This document shows, piece by piece, positions 28,975 through 38,488 of a stretch of DNA of 42,463 nucleotides. The notes beneath the pieces are model-generated. The model was not told the DNA's origin and made no database searches. It worked only from the letters and a program-made list of their open reading frames with translations. A program made the translations under genes and the position numbers. The stretch is from positions 1-42,463 of the forward strand of contig JAQCFL010000006.1 of the NCBI GenBank assembly GCA_027619375.1, written 5' to 3'. How positions within the stretch are numbered: the first letter of the stretch is position 1; each line of letters opens with the position of its first letter. The DNA comes from Verrucomicrobiota bacterium. Lineage in GTDB: Bacteria > Verrucomicrobiota > Verrucomicrobiia > Verrucomicrobiales > Akkermansiaceae.

Positions 28975-29813
28975 TGAAAAACAAGATTAGGTTGGTGGTC
29001 CTGATGATGACCGCGCTGTGGATGGTGGTGCCAGCAATGGTTCTGGCCCAGAACGAAGCGGGGGACGACAGGGCTGCGGCGGAGAAGAAAGACGACAGGA
29101 ACAAGCCGCGGGGCTGGCTGCGCATTCTTCCGGTGGGCGATGCTCCGCCGTTTCGACAAGAGATCATCGACGGGGTTCGGGTGGAAATGCCGGAGCCGAA
29201 GGGCTCACTGCCTCCGCGGCAGATTCTGGTGCCGGCCGGGGGCGACAAGGTCGAGATGAGGCGCCTGCAGCTGGGGCGGACCACCCAGCCGGTCGTTTCG
29301 ACGATGGGAGCGCATGTCCTCCGGGAGTTGACCGAGGCGGGCGGGGAGAAGCCATGGATGACGGTGAACATGCCGGAGCACCCGGCGGCTCTGGCGATTT
29401 TCTTCCGCGACCCCCGCCAAAATACATGGGATGCGGCGCGGAGTCTCGTTGTGAAGGATGACCTGGAGACCCATCCGGATGGTGCGGTGCGGGTGATCAA
29501 TGCCTCCATCTATCCGGTGCAGGCGGTGGTGGGAGAGCAGGGGGTGGAGTTGGCACCCGGCAAGGTGATGGTCCGGAAGCGGACCAATCCGGAGGCGATG
29601 GAGGATATTCCCTTGATGGTGAGAGTGCAGACCGCGGAGGGCTGGAAGGTGGTCTATGACAGTGCCCTCCCCCAGGGGCGGGGAGAGCGGACCAATGTGG
29701 TCGTCTATCGCTCCGATGGAGAGAAGCCACGCCGACCGGCCAAGGTGCTGGTGCTCAAGGAGCGGTCTCTGCTCCCGAAACTGCCGGATAAGAAGAAGGA
29801 CCCGGAGAGCTAG
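28974..29813 (+). CDS. Secreted protein coupled to the prepilin-like gene, unknown function
   Basis: 279 residues from ATG 28974, which shares its A with the TGA stop of the giant prepilin-like gene (TGATG), so translation is probably coupled. A signal peptide (LVVLMMTALWMVVPAMVLAQ) indicates export. The rest is soluble, basic at both ends, with beta-rich segments (VRVINASIYPVQAVVGEQGVEL) resembling an immunoglobulin-like fold, and a Lys-rich tail. I recognise no family. The tight coupling suggests that it works with the upstream protein, for example as a periplasmic or surface partner. No terminator is visible after it; the gapA promoter region begins about 90 bases downstream. Confidence 0.7.
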   Translation: MKNKIRLVVLMMTALWMVVPAMVLAQNEAGDDRAAAEKKDDRNKPRGWLRILPVGDAPPFRQEIIDGVRVEMPEPKGSLPPRQILVPAGGDKVEMRRLQLGRTTQPVVSTMGAHVLRELTEAGGEKPWMTVNMPEHPAALAIFFRDPRQNTWDAARSLVVKDDLETHPDGAVRVINASIYPVQAVVGEQGVELAPGKVMVRKRTNPEAMEDIPLMVRVQTAEGWKVVYDSALPQGRGERTNVVVYRSDGEKPRRPAKVLVLKERSLLPKLPDKKKDPES

Positions 29814-29905
29814 TGCTGCGTGACGGGCGGCTTTTCCTGGATCTCGCCTGAAAATCAGGGTTTTGCAGGGTGATGGAGTCGTCGCGGAACAGATTGAAGC
29901 GGTAG

Positions 29906-29933
29906 TTGACGCTCTGGCGGCCCCCTGCTTAAT
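29906..29933 (+). promoter_or_regulatory. Candidate promoter of the gapA-pgk-tpiA operon
   Basis: TTGACG (29906-29911, five of six matches to the -35 consensus) is followed after 16 bases by CTTAAT (29928-29933, four of six matches to the -10 consensus), 62 bases before the gapA start codon. It is the only promoter-like pair found in the 182-bp gap. Prediction only. Confidence 0.5.
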
Positions 29934-29995
29934 TCGCCCGCCCGGAGCCGGAGAGGATTCGCCTTTTCCCGGACCGGAATTCAACCCGCAGAGTC

Positions 29996-31000
<1,005 letters not shown>

Positions 31001-31073
31001 GTCCTGCGGTCCTGATCCGCTGAACAGAATTATCCCGGAAGGGCGCCCGGTCATGCGCCCGACATTATCAACC

Positions 31074-32270
31074 ATGGCAAAGCTCAGCATTCGCGACCTG
31101 GAGGCGCAGGGCCGCGAGGTCCTGATGAGGGTGGATTTCAACGTGCCCCTGAAGGATGGCGCGATCACGGATGACACGCGGATTGTGGCGGCGCTGCCGT
31201 CCATCAAGCATCTTCTCGACGGGGGGGCGAAGCTGGTGCTTTGCTCCCACCTTGGTCGTCCGAAGAGTGCCGAGGACAAGCAGTATTCCCTGCGGCCTGC
31301 AGCAGTGCGACTTTCCGAGTTGCTCGGCCGGGAGGTCGGGTTTGCGGAGGATTGCGTGGGCGAGGCGACCGCGGCGTTGCGGGCCGGGCTGAAGGCGGGC
31401 GAGGTTCTGCTTTTGGAGAACACGCGATTTCATTCCGAAGAGGAAGCCAACGATGCAGCCTTCGCGGAAGCCCTTGCGGGGAGCGCGGAGTTGTTCGTGA
31501 ACGATGCCTTTGGAACGGCGCATCGGGCCCACGCCTCGACGGAGGGGGTGACCCACCACGTGGAGAAAAGCGCGATGGGGTTTCTGATCGAGAAGGAACT
31601 GGAGTACCTGTGCGACAAGCTGGCCAACCCCGAGCGACCCTTCGTGGTGATCATGGGCGGGGCGAAGGTGAGCGACAAGATTCAGGTGATCACCGCGCTA
31701 CTGGAGAAGGCCGATGTCTTCATCATCGGCGGGGCGATGGCCTACACCTTCCGCAGGGCGCAGGGATACCAAACCGGCGAGAGCCGGGTGGAGGAGGACA
31801 AGCTTGATCTGGCCCTGGAGATCCTGAAGACGGCGGAGGCGAAGGGCGTGAAGTTCATGCTGCCCGCCGATACGCGGGTGACGCAGGAATTCAAGGAGGG
31901 TGGGACCACCAAGGTGACCAAGCCCTACGCGGAGGGAGGGGCGATTGAAGCCGGTTGGGAAGGCATCGATATCGGGGACGTGGCCATCGCGGACTACCTG
32001 CCGGTGATCGCGCAGGCCGGGACGATCATCTGGAACGGCCCGATGGGAGTGTTCGAGATCGACTCATTTGCGGCGGGGACGGAGGCCGTGGCCCGTGCCA
32101 TGGCCGCCTCGAAGGGGGTGACCATCGTGGGCGGAGGCGACTCCGTGACTGCGGTGAAGAAGTTCGGGCTGGAGTCCGAGATGACCTTTATTTCCACCGG
32201 CGGGGGAGCCTCGCTGGAACTGCTCGAAGGGAAGCAGCTGCCCGGAGTGGCGGCGCTCGACGAGGCCTGA
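31074..32270 (+). CDS. pgk: Phosphoglycerate kinase
   Basis: 398 residues from ATG 31074, in an ACCATGG context without Shine-Dalgarno; the in-frame extension back into the gapA gene is rejected because family members begin near MAKLSIRDL. N-terminal substrate domain: VDFNVPLKDG, SHLGRP, LLENTRFHSEEE, FVNDAFGTAHRAHAS. The hinge and C-terminal nucleotide domain have PFVVIMGGAKVSDKI, WNGPMGVFE and TIVGGGDSV with FISTGGGASLELLEGK. It transfers the acyl phosphate of 1,3-bisphosphoglycerate to ADP. Second gene of the glycolytic operon, 73 bases after gapA and 12 before tpiA. Confidence 0.97.
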   Translation: MAKLSIRDLEAQGREVLMRVDFNVPLKDGAITDDTRIVAALPSIKHLLDGGAKLVLCSHLGRPKSAEDKQYSLRPAAVRLSELLGREVGFAEDCVGEATAALRAGLKAGEVLLLENTRFHSEEEANDAAFAEALAGSAELFVNDAFGTAHRAHASTEGVTHHVEKSAMGFLIEKELEYLCDKLANPERPFVVIMGGAKVSDKIQVITALLEKADVFIIGGAMAYTFRRAQGYQTGESRVEEDKLDLALEILKTAEAKGVKFMLPADTRVTQEFKEGGTTKVTKPYAEGGAIEAGWEGIDIGDVAIADYLPVIAQAGTIIWNGPMGVFEIDSFAAGTEAVARAMAASKGVTIVGGGDSVTAVKKFGLESEMTFISTGGGASLELLEGKQLPGVAALDEA

Positions 32271-32282
32271 CCCAATCACACC

Positions 32283-33050
32283 ATGTCCAGAAAACTGATC
32301 ATCGCCGCCAATTGGAAAATGAACAAGGGGCCCTCCGAGACGGGGGATTTCCTGAAGACCTTTCTGGCCAAAATCGCGCCTCTCACCAGCAATTGCGAAG
32401 TGGTGGTGGCCCCGCCGTTTGTCTCGCTGCCCATCGCCTCTGAGTTGTTGGCCAACTCGAATGTGGAACTGGCCGCGCAGAACGTGTCGCAGTTTGACAG
32501 CGGAGCCTACACCGGGGAGGTGAATGTGGTGATGCTGAAGGAACTTTACGTGCGCCACGTCATCCTTGGCCACAGCGAGCGCCGTTCGATCTACGGAGAG
32601 ACCGATGCAGTGATCAACGGGAAGATCAAGAAGGCCCGCGAGGCGAACTTGAGGCCGATTTTCTGCATTGGGGAGACGCTTGAGGAGCGTGAAGCCGGGA
32701 AGCTGGAAGAGGTGCTCCGGAGGCAGGTGCGGGGCGGGTTGGACGGAGTTTCCGAGAAGGATCTGCTGGATTGCGTGTTGGCCTACGAGCCGGTGTGGGC
32801 GATCGGGACCGGGGTGACGGCCTCGCCCGAGCAGGCGCAGGAGGCCCATGCCTTCGTGCGGTCGCTGTTGGCCGAGCTTTACGGCAAAACTGTTTCGGAG
32901 AAGATCCGCATTCAATACGGCGGGAGCGTGAAGGCGGGCAATGCCGCCGAATTGATGGGGCAGCCCGATATTGACGGCGCTCTGGTCGGTGGAGCGAGTC
33001 TGGAGCCGCAAAGCTTTCTGGATCTGATCCAGAACGGTGTGGCGGGTTGA
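32283..33050 (+). CDS. tpiA: Triose-phosphate isomerase
   Basis: 255 residues, normal size. Active-site Asn10 and Lys12 (AANWKMNK), His97 (GHSERR) and Glu169 (AYEPVWAIGTG, whose end is the flexible loop 6), and the phosphate-binding IQYGGSVKAGN and GALVGGASL. It interconverts dihydroxyacetone phosphate and glyceraldehyde-3-phosphate in the cytoplasm. Last gene of the gapA-pgk-tpiA operon, in an ACCATG start context without Shine-Dalgarno. No strong terminator separates it from menF, 62 bases on, so some read-through into the menaquinone genes is possible. Confidence 0.97.
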   Translation: MSRKLIIAANWKMNKGPSETGDFLKTFLAKIAPLTSNCEVVVAPPFVSLPIASELLANSNVELAAQNVSQFDSGAYTGEVNVVMLKELYVRHVILGHSERRSIYGETDAVINGKIKKAREANLRPIFCIGETLEEREAGKLEEVLRRQVRGGLDGVSEKDLLDCVLAYEPVWAIGTGVTASPEQAQEAHAFVRSLLAELYGKTVSEKIRIQYGGSVKAGNAAELMGQPDIDGALVGGASLEPQSFLDLIQNGVAG

Positions 33051-33112
33051 TTTCCCCGGGTTTTCCCCGATAGTAAGCGGACGGTTTGGCGAGCAATGGG
33101 TCAGCGGACGCG

Positions 33113-34099
33113 ATGGCGTTCCTCCGCATCAGGGGGGGCGGGTTTCTGATTGGGTATGGACCGTTCGAGGAATTCGCGGAGCCGCCGGTTTTGGGAGTGG
33201 CGTTCTATAGGAATGATTTCGGGCTGACTGATCCGCGGCCGTGGAAGGTGTCGGCGCGGGTGGCGGAGGTGGAGACGCTGCCGGAGAGCGGTGCGGCGAG
33301 GCCGTTGGTGGGGTGGGAGGAACCGTCGGGAGTTGGATTCACGGAAGTGTTTGGCGAGGTTGCCACGAAGATCGCGGAGGGAGTGCTGGAGAAGTCGGTG
33401 CCGGTGGTGACGGAGGGCGGGGTGTTTCAGGGCGGCGGGGGGAGGGATTTGCTGGGAGCGCTGAACACGCTTCCGCCGGCCTTGACGGGGTATGGATGGA
33501 TCAACGGGGATGAATCGTTTGTGGGGAGCACGCCGGAGGAGTTGTTTCGGCTGAAGGACGGGATTCTGACCACGATGGCGCTGGCGGGGACGGCGCGGAG
33601 TGAGGATCAGGTGTTGTTCGAGGCGGATCCCAAGGAAATCCGGGAGCACGAGTATGTGGCGGGGAGTCTGGTGGCGAAGCTGTCGGACATCGGGATGGTG
33701 CAGCGGCGACCGCGACGGGTGATGAACCTCGGGCCGCTGGTGCACTTTGAGACGCCGATCCGGGTGGAGTTGTATCGGGCGGAACTGCCGGGAGAACTGA
33801 TCCGGCACCTGCATCCGACGCCGGCGCTGGGCCCGTTGCCGCGGACCAAGGAGACGATGGAGCTGCTGCTGGAATGGCGGGGGCGGGTGGGGTGTCCGCG
33901 CTGGTTCGGGGCCCCGTTCGGGGTTTGGAGGGAGGGGGAATTGACGGTGTTGGTGGCGATTCGGATGGTGGTTTGGCAGGGGGAGCGGGTCTTTTTGCCG
34001 TCGGGCTGCGGGGTGATCGATGAGAGCCGTCTGGTGAATGAATGGCGGGAGTTGCGCTTGAAGCGGAATGCGGTGAAGCAGGTCTTCGGGATCGTGTGA
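33113..34099 (+). CDS. menF: Isochorismate synthase, short form
   Basis: Chorismate-binding family enzyme of 328 residues that should convert chorismate to isochorismate, the entry step of menaquinone synthesis. Visible family blocks: GSTPEELFRLKDG, MALAGTARS, REHEYVAGSL (metal and base region), LHPTPALGPLPR, and the C-terminal GCGVIDESRLVNEWRELRLKRN, split here as GCGVIDESRLVNEW and RELRLKRN. It lacks much of the N-terminal half present in E. coli MenF (about 430 residues), but the catalytic C-terminal part is whole. Anthranilate and aminodeoxychorismate synthases share the fold; the location directly before menD decides for MenF. ATG 33113 is preferred to the TTG at 33086. Confidence 0.87.
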   Translation: MAFLRIRGGGFLIGYGPFEEFAEPPVLGVAFYRNDFGLTDPRPWKVSARVAEVETLPESGAARPLVGWEEPSGVGFTEVFGEVATKIAEGVLEKSVPVVTEGGVFQGGGGRDLLGALNTLPPALTGYGWINGDESFVGSTPEELFRLKDGILTTMALAGTARSEDQVLFEADPKEIREHEYVAGSLVAKLSDIGMVQRRPRRVMNLGPLVHFETPIRVELYRAELPGELIRHLHPTPALGPLPRTKETMELLLEWRGRVGCPRWFGAPFGVWREGELTVLVAIRMVVWQGERVFLPSGCGVIDESRLVNEWRELRLKRNAVKQVFGIV

Positions 34100-34152
34100 G
34101 GAAAGGTGAATTTCCGGTTTCGGATCGGGGGAAGTCCGCATAGCCTCCGGGC

Positions 34153-35718
34153 GTGAGCGAGGTGGCGCAACGAGTGTTGGATGCCTGTGCAGGGGCGGGG
34201 ATCACCGACTATGTGGTCTGTGCGGGGGCGCGGAATGCGCCGCTGGTGCTGGGCTTGGTGCGGAGCGAGGGTGCGCGGGTGTGGAATCATTTTGAAGAGC
34301 GGGGGGCGGGATTTTTTGCGCTGGGGCGGACCATGGACACGGGGCGGCCCTGTGCGGTGGTGACGACGAGCGGGACGGCGGCGGCGGAGTTGTTGCCGGC
34401 GGTGGTGGAGGCGCACTATCAGGGGCGGCCGTTGTTGGTGATCACGGCGGATCGCCCGGCGGAGTTTCGCGGGAGCGGGGCACCGCAGGCCATCGAGCAG
34501 GTGGGATTGTATGGCGGGTATGTGGAGGGATGTCGCGATGTGCAGGAGGGAACGGAGGAGGTGTTGACGGGATGGAGTGGATTGCGGCCGTGGCATGTGA
34601 ACGTGTGTTTGCAGGAAGAGGGAGAGGTGCCGGTGATGGGCGCGCTGGGGGCCGCGGTGGAGCCGACGCGCAAGAGGGCGGGGGTGGTGGAGTTGGCGAC
34701 GTTTTTGCGGGACCGGGTGTTTGAAGGGCTGGTGGTGTTGGTGGGCGGGTTGGAGCCGGAGGAGCGGGAAGATGCCTTCCACTTTTTGAAGGATCTCGGG
34801 GTGCCGGTCGTGGCGGATGCGACGAGTGGTTTGCGGGAGGCCTTGGGTGGTTTGGCGCTGGCGGATGGGGATCGATTGCTCCGGAGCCAGCTGCCCGGGA
34901 AGGTGCTGCGTCTGGGGGATGTGCCGGTGGGGAGATTTTGGCGGGACTTGGAAAGTTTGAAGGAGGTGGAGGTGTGCTCGGTGACGCGGACGGGTTTCAG
35001 CGGACTGGCGCGGGGGAGCATCGTGCTGCAGGGGCGGGTGGATCATGTGCTGCGGGGCCTGGGGCAGGTGCAGGGGCTGGGCGACATCCTCGAGCATCTG
35101 GAGATGGGGCGGCGGAGAAAGGCGGAACTGGAGGAGTTGTTGGAACGGTATCCGGACAGTGAACCGGCCTTGGTGCGGGTGCTGTCGACGTATGCGACTT
35201 TGGGCGAGTGCGTCTATCTGGGAAACAGCCTGCCGATCCGGGAGTGGAATCTGGTGGCACAGCGGGACACGCCGATGATGGATGTGCGGGCCAACCGGGG
35301 GGCGAACGGGATTGATGGGCAGTTGAGCACGTGGCTGGGGAGCACGGTGGAACGGGATGGGGCCTGGGCGGTGGTGGGAGATCTCACCGCGCTCTATGAT
35401 CTGGCCGCGCCGGCCCTGTTGCCGCAGTGCGGGGGGGCGGGGCGGGTCTTGGTGGTGCTCAACAATGGCGGGGGCCAAATTTTCGGGCGACTGCCGCGAT
35501 TGCAGGGGGTGGGGGAGAAGGAAAGCGCGGTGATGGCCAATGCACACGGCACCGGCTTTGCGGAGTGGGCGGCGATGTGGGGAATGGGTCACGTGCGGGT
35601 GACGGGGATGGAGAATTTTGACTTTGAGCCGGGGCAGGGCACCACGGTGCTGGAGATTTGTCCGGACGCGAAACAGACGGAGCAGTTTTGGGCCGCCTAT
35701 GAGAAGTTGAGGGCATGA
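34153..35718 (+). CDS. menD: SEPHCHC synthase, thiamine-diphosphate dependent
   Basis: 521 residues from a GTG start. MenD joins isochorismate and 2-oxoglutarate to form SEPHCHC using thiamine diphosphate. Pyrimidine-binding domain: CAGARNAPLVLGL and HFEERGAGFFALG with the cofactor-activating Glu49; TTSGTAAAELLPAVVEAHYQ and LLVITADRP. The C-terminal diphosphate domain has ANRGANGIDGQLSTWLG and VVGDLTALYD with NNGGGQIF. Its 3' end overlaps menH by four bases (ATGA), so the two are translationally coupled. The coding sequence is full of GTG, TTG, GCG and GGG codons, unlike the C-ending usage of gapA and the pil-like genes. Confidence 0.95.
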   Translation: MSEVAQRVLDACAGAGITDYVVCAGARNAPLVLGLVRSEGARVWNHFEERGAGFFALGRTMDTGRPCAVVTTSGTAAAELLPAVVEAHYQGRPLLVITADRPAEFRGSGAPQAIEQVGLYGGYVEGCRDVQEGTEEVLTGWSGLRPWHVNVCLQEEGEVPVMGALGAAVEPTRKRAGVVELATFLRDRVFEGLVVLVGGLEPEEREDAFHFLKDLGVPVVADATSGLREALGGLALADGDRLLRSQLPGKVLRLGDVPVGRFWRDLESLKEVEVCSVTRTGFSGLARGSIVLQGRVDHVLRGLGQVQGLGDILEHLEMGRRRKAELEELLERYPDSEPALVRVLSTYATLGECVYLGNSLPIREWNLVAQRDTPMMDVRANRGANGIDGQLSTWLGSTVERDGAWAVVGDLTALYDLAAPALLPQCGGAGRVLVVLNNGGGQIFGRLPRLQGVGEKESAVMANAHGTGFAEWAAMWGMGHVRVTGMENFDFEPGQGTTVLEICPDAKQTEQFWAAYEKLRA

Positions 35719-36449
35719 TCTGGTGTTTGCATGGTGCGGTGGGGATGGCGGAGGATTGGAAGAAGCTTTCGACCGGCCTGGGACAGGGCGGAGAGACGGT
35801 GCGGCGGGTGGATCTTTGGCGGTATCTGGATTGTTGTCCGATGGAGTTGGGGGAGTTCGGGAAGGCGTTCTGTGAGGAGGTGAGGGCGGCGGGTGGTGCG
35901 GAGAGTGGCAATGTGTTGGTGGGGTATTCGATGGGGGGGCGCTTGGCCTTGCATGCCTTGTTAGAGGGCGCGGAGGAGGGATTGTTTGCGGGAGCGGTGA
36001 TTGTCGGAGCGCATCCCGGGTTGTTGACGGAGGAGGAGCGGATCGTGCGGATGGGGCGGGATGCAGAGTGGGCGGGGAAGGCCTTGGTGGGTGACTGGAG
36101 GGCGTTCCTGCGGGAGTGGGAGGGGCAGGCGGTGTTGACACAGGTGGCGCCGGAGGGTTGGGGAGATCGGAGGAAACTCTCGGTGCGGCATCAGGCTGTG
36201 GCGCGGAGTTTCATGGATTGGTCACTGGGGAAGCAGAAGGATTTGCGGGAGCGGTTGGGGGCCTTGGATCTGCCGGTTTTGTGGGTGACGGGAGAGCGGG
36301 ACCGCAAGTTCACGGCCTTGGCGGAGGAGGTGGTGCCTCTTTTGAATCGGGGGCGGCATGAGGTGGTGGCAGGGGCGGGGCACCGGGTGCCGTGGGAGGA
36401 GGGGGATGCGTTTCAGGCCCTGGTGGAGGGCTTCCTGGCTGATCTGTGA
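35715..36449 (+). CDS. menH: Alpha/beta hydrolase, likely SHCHC synthase
   Basis: 244-residue alpha/beta hydrolase: WCLHGAVGMAEDW (oxyanion region), nucleophile elbow GYSMGGRLALHAL with Ser72, VTGERDRKF (acid) and AGAGHRVPWEE (base). In the men context it should eliminate pyruvate from SEPHCHC to give SHCHC. The start overlaps the menD stop by four bases. The fold alone is generic; the name rests on the typical elbow GYSMGGR and on its place between menD and the other men genes. It is the last gene of the first men block before the interruption. Confidence 0.85.
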   Translation: MIWCLHGAVGMAEDWKKLSTGLGQGGETVRRVDLWRYLDCCPMELGEFGKAFCEEVRAAGGAESGNVLVGYSMGGRLALHALLEGAEEGLFAGAVIVGAHPGLLTEEERIVRMGRDAEWAGKALVGDWRAFLREWEGQAVLTQVAPEGWGDRRKLSVRHQAVARSFMDWSLGKQKDLRERLGALDLPVLWVTGERDRKFTALAEEVVPLLNRGRHEVVAGAGHRVPWEEGDAFQALVEGFLADL

Positions 36450-36506
36450 AACTTTTACAGCGCGTTTACACACGGTTGAGGCGGGTCTGCTCACAATGCA
36501 GTCCTT

Positions 36507-37418
36507 ATGAAAGCGATGATTGTTCTGGGCGGAGTTCTGTTGGGGGCCTTGGGTTTGGTTGCGGCGTTGAGTAGTGACAAGAGCAAGGCGAGGCCCGGCT
36601 ATGTGCTGCATGAATGGGGGACCTTCACGACGGTCTCTGGTTCGGACGGGGTGCTGTTGACGGGCTTGGAACGGGAAGAGGAGCATCTGCCGCCGTTTGT
36701 GCATTCCCACTTTGGAATGGAGAATACGACTCAGAACCAGAGCTTTCGGGGAGGGTTGCTTAGGCCGGTTGTCAATCCAGGAGAGGAGCCGATCCCCGTC
36801 TTGGTCGCGAATCAAGCGCTGATGTTCAAGGGATTTTGGCGGAGGGAACTGCGTAACGTTGCGGTCAAAATGGAGACTCCCGTGGTGTATTTTCACACCG
36901 AGGAAAAACTCAGTGTGGATCTGCGGGTCGACTTCAAAGGGGGGGCAATCAGTCAGTGGTTTCCACAGCGGGCAGAGGGCGAGACGCCCCCCGCAGTGAC
37001 CAATTTGTTGCCTGGCGCGGCCAAAGAAGGAGAGAAGCCGCCCTCCGCTGCGGAGCAGGACAAGGCGAAAGGGGTCATTGATTTCCGGAAAGGCTACGAT
37101 GGCTGGATTGGCTGGAAAGTGGATGTTCTGCCGCGGGATCAGGTGGATCCGGTGAAGTTGTTTCGTCGTGAGGAAACGCCGTCCTGGATGTATCCGAAGG
37201 TGCGGAAGGCGGCGGTGGTGCGCAATGCCCAGGGGGAGCATGAGGACTATCTGTTCTATCGGGGAGTGGGGAATTTTGCGCAGCCGGTGCGGACGACGGT
37301 CGATGCGGAGGAGCGCTTGAGCATTCACAATGAAAGCTCGGAGCGGGTGCCTTTTGCCTTCGTTTTTGAGCGCGCGAATGGCGTGACGCGCTTTGCGGTG
37401 CTGAAGGAGGGGGTGTAA
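36507..37418 (+). CDS. N-terminal part of an exported protein ending at an in-frame TAA
   Basis: 303 residues with an N-terminal hydrophobic segment (MIVLGGVLLGALGLVAAL, signal peptide or anchor), then LHEWGTFTTVSGSDG, a motif I associate with uncharacterised planctomycete and verrucomicrobial exported proteins, followed by long beta-rich stretches with many charged residues. It ends at TAA 37416-37418, but the same frame resumes immediately and stays open to 37868, so the original gene was probably about 453 codons. No enzyme motif is recognised. It stands between menH and the toxin-antitoxin pair, in men orientation but without a known menaquinone role. A candidate promoter region (AT-richer, two TTTACA words) lies in the 57 bases upstream. 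Confidence 0.65.
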   Translation: MKAMIVLGGVLLGALGLVAALSSDKSKARPGYVLHEWGTFTTVSGSDGVLLTGLEREEEHLPPFVHSHFGMENTTQNQSFRGGLLRPVVNPGEEPIPVLVANQALMFKGFWRRELRNVAVKMETPVVYFHTEEKLSVDLRVDFKGGAISQWFPQRAEGETPPAVTNLLPGAAKEGEKPPSAAEQDKAKGVIDFRKGYDGWIGWKVDVLPRDQVDPVKLFRREETPSWMYPKVRKAAVVRNAQGEHEDYLFYRGVGNFAQPVRTTVDAEERLSIHNESSERVPFAFVFERANGVTRFAVLKEGV

Positions 37419-37868
37419 GCCGGTTCGACGGTGGTGGTGGCGGAAGAGGGACTGACGGTGGCGACGGAGGACTGGAAGGAAGAGGTCTATGTGCCGGTGC
37501 GGGACGGTTTGGTCGCGGCGGGGCTGTATCCGGAGGAGGCGGATGCCATGGTGCGGACCTGGTGGCGCAGCTACTTCGAGACGCAGGGACTGCGGGTGTT
37601 CTGGGTCGTGCCGGAAGGCTTCACGAATCAGGTCCTGCCGATGAAGGTTTCTCCCGCGCCGAAGGAAGTGGTGCGGGTCATGGTGGGGCGCTCGGAGGTG
37701 CTGCGGCCGCGGTTTGAGCGGGACCTCGTGCAGAAAATGACGATCGAGGCGAAGGAGGATGAGGGCTGGAAGAGCATCTATCTGGCGGATCGCTTCGGGC
37801 TGGCCTACCAGAAGCGAGTGGAGGCGCTGACGAAGCTGCCGGAAACGGTGCATGGAGGGATCCACTGA
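37419..37868 (+). pseudogene. 3' remainder of the same protein gene, separated by one stop codon
   Basis: The frame directly after TAA 37416-37418 continues as AGSTVVVAEEG and then about 140 residues (RTWWRSYFETQGLRVFWVVP, DEGWKSIYLADRFGLAYQKR, split for length as RTWWRSYFETQ and GWKSIYLADRF) to TGA at 37868. It has no start signal of its own apart from GTG codons. Codon usage and residue style match the upstream part, so a single-base change, a sequencing error or stop-codon read-through explains the break better than two genes. Without the second half the protein lacks a third of its length. Confidence 0.65.
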
Positions 37869-38037
37869 CTGCCGTTTGCCCACACTCGCGGACTCCGAGC
37901 CGGGAAGGTCGCTTGAAGAGGAGGTGAATACCGACCATTCCTGTTAGACCGCTCGTCGCTTGTCAAACTGTTATGACGGACAACTATTCTGAACCAGAGC
38001 GAAACGGCAATCGGGCAGATTACTCGATTTCAAGGAC

Positions 38038-38071
38038 TGACCCCATTCTTGACGTGACCCCATTCTTGACG
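38038..38071. repeat. Perfect 17-bp tandem duplication
   Basis: TGACCCCATTCTTGACG occurs twice head to tail (38038-38054 and 38055-38071), followed by TG. It lies in the 227-bp gap between the broken exported-protein gene and the 3' end of the doc-like gene. It may be a scar of a mobile element or a local slippage; nothing in it suggests a gene. Confidence 0.8.
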
Positions 38072-38095
38072 TGCTTGGACAAGCTGCCGGGTTGC

Positions 38096-38488
38096 TCAGG
38101 CGACAAGGGTGTTCTCGCGGAGCCAGGTGGTGAATTCTTCTTCGGAGAGTTCGCCGGCGGCGAGGGCGAGATAGCGGGGATACTTTTCCTCCTCACCAAC
38201 TGTGAAGCGGGTGCCGTTGAGATTGAGAAACAGTTCACAAGCGATGGCGGCGGTGCGTTTGTTGCCATCGAGGAAGGGATGGTTCTTGGCGAGTCCGAAG
38301 GCGTAAGCGGCGGCGAGGGCACAGGGGTCGGGTGGGCAATCGCGGTCTTGCCAAAGCTGCTCCGGTCCCGCCAGTGCGGAGAGGAGGATACCTTCATCCC
38401 TGATGCCATCCATGCCGCCGTGCTCGGCAAGTTGTCGCCGCTGAAGCATGTGGACGACTTCCTCCTCGATCCATTCAGGTTCGCTCAT
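38096..38488 (-). CDS. doc: Doc (death-on-curing) family Fic toxin
   Basis: 130 residues from the ATG at 38488. The Fic/Doc active-site motif is HPFLDGNKRTAA with His70, which in phage P1 Doc corresponds to HIFNDANKRTAL. Doc phosphorylates EF-Tu and stops translation, while other Fic proteins transfer AMP, so the exact reaction is inferred. The protein is helical throughout and of standard length. It overlaps the antitoxin gene by four bases (ATGA), the usual antitoxin-first order. An in-frame extension upstream into the antitoxin gene is rejected. The pair lies on the minus strand within a plus-strand men cluster. Confidence 0.9.
   Translation of the reverse strand: MSEPEWIEEEVVHMLQRRQLAEHGGMDGIRDEGILLSALAGPEQLWQDRDCPPDPCALAAAYAFGLAKNHPFLDGNKRTAAIACELFLNLNGTRFTVGEEEKYPRYLALAAGELSEEEFTTWLRENTLVA

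Noticed and set aside
33113-34099. Anthranilate or aminodeoxychorismate synthase component I
   Set aside because: These share the chorismate-binding fold, but no glutaminase or trp/pab gene is nearby, and the gene leads straight into menD and menH.
33607-36141. 844-codon minus-strand frame opposite menF, menD and menH
   Set aside because: Product is dominated by Pro, His and Arg with no domain; the plus-strand men genes have full sets of motifs.
36222-37883. 553-codon minus-strand frame over the broken exported-protein gene
   Set aside because: Considered because the plus strand is interrupted there. The product is Arg/His/Pro-rich and without motifs, and the plus-strand frame continues after the stop with normal protein character.
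38038-38071. CRISPR array
   Set aside because: Only two 17-bp copies with no spacer between them; no cas genes in the window.
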